From an uncultured Campylobacter sp. (GTDB lineage: Bacteria; Campylobacterota; Campylobacteria; Campylobacterales; Campylobacteraceae): a stretch of 5,760 nt of DNA. The notes under the pieces are model-generated. The model was given only the letters and a program-made list of their open reading frames with translations, ran no database searches and was not told the DNA's origin. This document shows positions 4,698 to 5,760 of this stretch, piece after piece. The DNA lies in contig NZ_CALACG010000220.1 in the NCBI RefSeq assembly GCF_937890585.1, positions 1 to 5,760 of the forward strand. Reading direction: 5' to 3'. The first letter of the stretch is position 1. Each line of letters begins with the position of its first letter. The translations under genes were made by a program, and so were the position numbers.

Positions 4698-5588
4698 ATG
4701 GAGCAAAACAACCTAAAAGGTATAAACTACGCCGATCTTGAAGCCCTTGAGCAAGAGCGTCAAGATATCGGCAAAAAGCTCTCCAAGATACTATTTTATG
4801 GGATTGGTGGAGCGGTCGTGGGTGGAATTTTTCTAGCCTCGATAAAACTTGGAAATTTATTTATATTTTTACTAGTTGGAGTCGTTGGCTATCTTGGCAA
4901 AACTACAATTGAGCTAAAAAACAACTTTAGAGCAAATTTCAAGCAAAAAGTAGTCACGGCCATAGTCAAAAACTACGGCCTAAATTTTAACGCAAATGGC
5001 TCGCTTAGCGTATATGACTTTTATCAAATTTACGACACCGACGTGAGCGAGTATCGCGGCGAGGACTTGATATTTGGCAAGGTGGATAACACCGAGTTTA
5101 AGCTCTGCGACTTTTACGCTGCAAAGGTGACAAAAAGTGGCAAACACACCCATACGACGGTTAAATTTGAGGGCATCTTGCTAAAGGCGGAGTTTAAAAA
5201 AGAGCTAAACGCCACGATCTACGTCTGCGATAAAAAGCGAACATCTGATCTAAAAAGCGAGGGCGAGCTAGCGACGATGGATAACCCTAAATTTAACGAG
5301 CTCTTTAAGACATATACGACCGATCAGATCGCAGCTAGATACGCTCTGTCGCCAAAACTAATGGAAAATTTTAACAACCTAAGAACCAAATTTAACGCCC
5401 CGCTCTCGGCGGCATTTTTGAAAAATGAAATTTACATAGCGATCGATCTAAGAAAAGATAGCTTTGAGCCTGATATACAAAAACCGATAACTAGCAACGA
5501 GAGCATACAAAGCTACATCGCAGGAGTTAGCGACTTTGTGGAGATCGTGCATGATCTGGAGCTAAACAAAAATATCTGGAAGAGCTAA
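4698..5588 (+). CDS. DUF3137 family integral membrane protein
   Basis: A 296-residue protein of the DUF3137 family, commonly encoded next to lemA; its biochemical function is unknown. A short charged N-terminus (1-30, ADLEALEQERQDIGKKL) precedes two close hydrophobic segments, residues about 31-49 (ILFYGIGGAVVGGIFLASI) and 53-67 (NLFIFLLVGVVGYLG). They form a helical hairpin that should leave both ends in the cytoplasm. The soluble domain has the family landmarks DLIFGKVDNTEFKLCDFYA (123-141), FEGILLKAEFKK (157-168), MDNPKFNELFKTYTTD (194-209) and LKNEIYIAIDL (241-251). An AGGG in the lemA stop region (4686-4689) is the only Shine-Dalgarno candidate, so translational coupling to lemA is likely. 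The next ATG abuts its stop codon directly. Confidence 0.9.
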   Translation: MEQNNLKGINYADLEALEQERQDIGKKLSKILFYGIGGAVVGGIFLASIKLGNLFIFLLVGVVGYLGKTTIELKNNFRANFKQKVVTAIVKNYGLNFNANGSLSVYDFYQIYDTDVSEYRGEDLIFGKVDNTEFKLCDFYAAKVTKSGKHTHTTVKFEGILLKAEFKKELNATIYVCDKKRTSDLKSEGELATMDNPKFNELFKTYTTDQIAARYALSPKLMENFNNLRTKFNAPLSAAFLKNEIYIAIDLRKDSFEPDIQKPITSNESIQSYIAGVSDFVEIVHDLELNKNIWKS

Positions 5589-5760
5589 ATGCCAGAAAAA
5601 AAGCTCAAAGAGGGCGACATATTTTACGTCTATAATGATTACTACAAGAGATATTTCTTTGGCAAAATCTTAGTTGATATCATGAACCGTTTTATAAAGC
5701 GAGCGAATGAGGGCCTTCTTTGGCCGCTCGATTTTTTTAGTGACTGCTACTTGGTTGCTG
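5589..5760 (+). CDS. Unrecognised protein, 5' end only (possible Imm26-like fold)
   Basis: ATG 5589-5591 directly follows the TAA of the DUF3137 gene with no gap. GGAAGAG (5578-5584) is a reasonable ribosome binding site, and the frame is open for 57 codons to the window edge. The N-terminus reads KLKEGDIFYVYND, then YYKRYFFGKILVD and WPLDFFSDCYLV. A GDIF strand followed by an aromatic-rich FGKIL strand recalls Imm26-type immunity proteins, where a G-D-x-F start is followed by a Y/F-G-x-I/V-L strand. That likeness is weak and based on pattern only. No signal peptide is present. Tight spacing says it is co-transcribed with lemA and the DUF3137 gene. Confidence 0.6.
   Translation, partial: MPEKKLKEGDIFYVYNDYYKRYFFGKILVDIMNRFIKRANEGLLWPLDFFSDCYLVA

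Overview
The window is chromosomal DNA from an epsilonproteobacterium, most likely a Campylobacter of the C. concisus/curvus/showae type. The basis is the AT-rich but not extreme composition, the abundant AAATTT words, promoters that rely on a TATAAT-like -10 box with poorly defined -35 boxes, and the gene set (RidA, two-subunit iron-sulfur fumarase, LemA plus a DUF3137 protein). The species call is inference, because no rRNA or marker gene is present.

Layout. Bases 1-964 (minus) hold the N-terminal 321 codons of a large surface adhesin that runs off the left edge. It has a LapA-type retention module, a TAAG di-alanine site, and then the start of a repeat region in which Ig-like segments alternate with perfect EF-hand calcium loops. 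Its upstream region (965-1055) carries a -10 box, a dyad that could mask the ribosome binding site, and a second palindrome. ridA follows at 1056-1430 (minus). It shares a short divergent promoter region with an unrecognised plus-strand gene at 1525-1998. That gene overlaps tail-to-tail with an unrecognised minus-strand gene at 1976-2515, which lies just downstream of the fumarase pair (alpha 3129-3974, beta 2559-3119, both minus). A strong hairpin (2528-2552) separates fumB from it. After a 149-base divergent regulatory region, a plus-strand operon begins: lemA (4124-4687), a DUF3137 membrane protein (4698-5588), and a 3'-truncated gene from 5589 that looks weakly like an Imm26-type protein.

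How the genes work together. The fumarase subunits form one enzyme of the C4-dicarboxylate/TCA pathway. LemA and the DUF3137 protein are probable partners at the inner membrane. RidA is a general metabolite-damage enzyme with no clear link to its neighbours. The adhesin implies that a type I secretion system and a LapG/LapD-like release system exist elsewhere in the genome; neither is in the window. There is no tRNA, rRNA, CRISPR array, insertion sequence or prophage, and no gene-free stretch longer than 150 bases.
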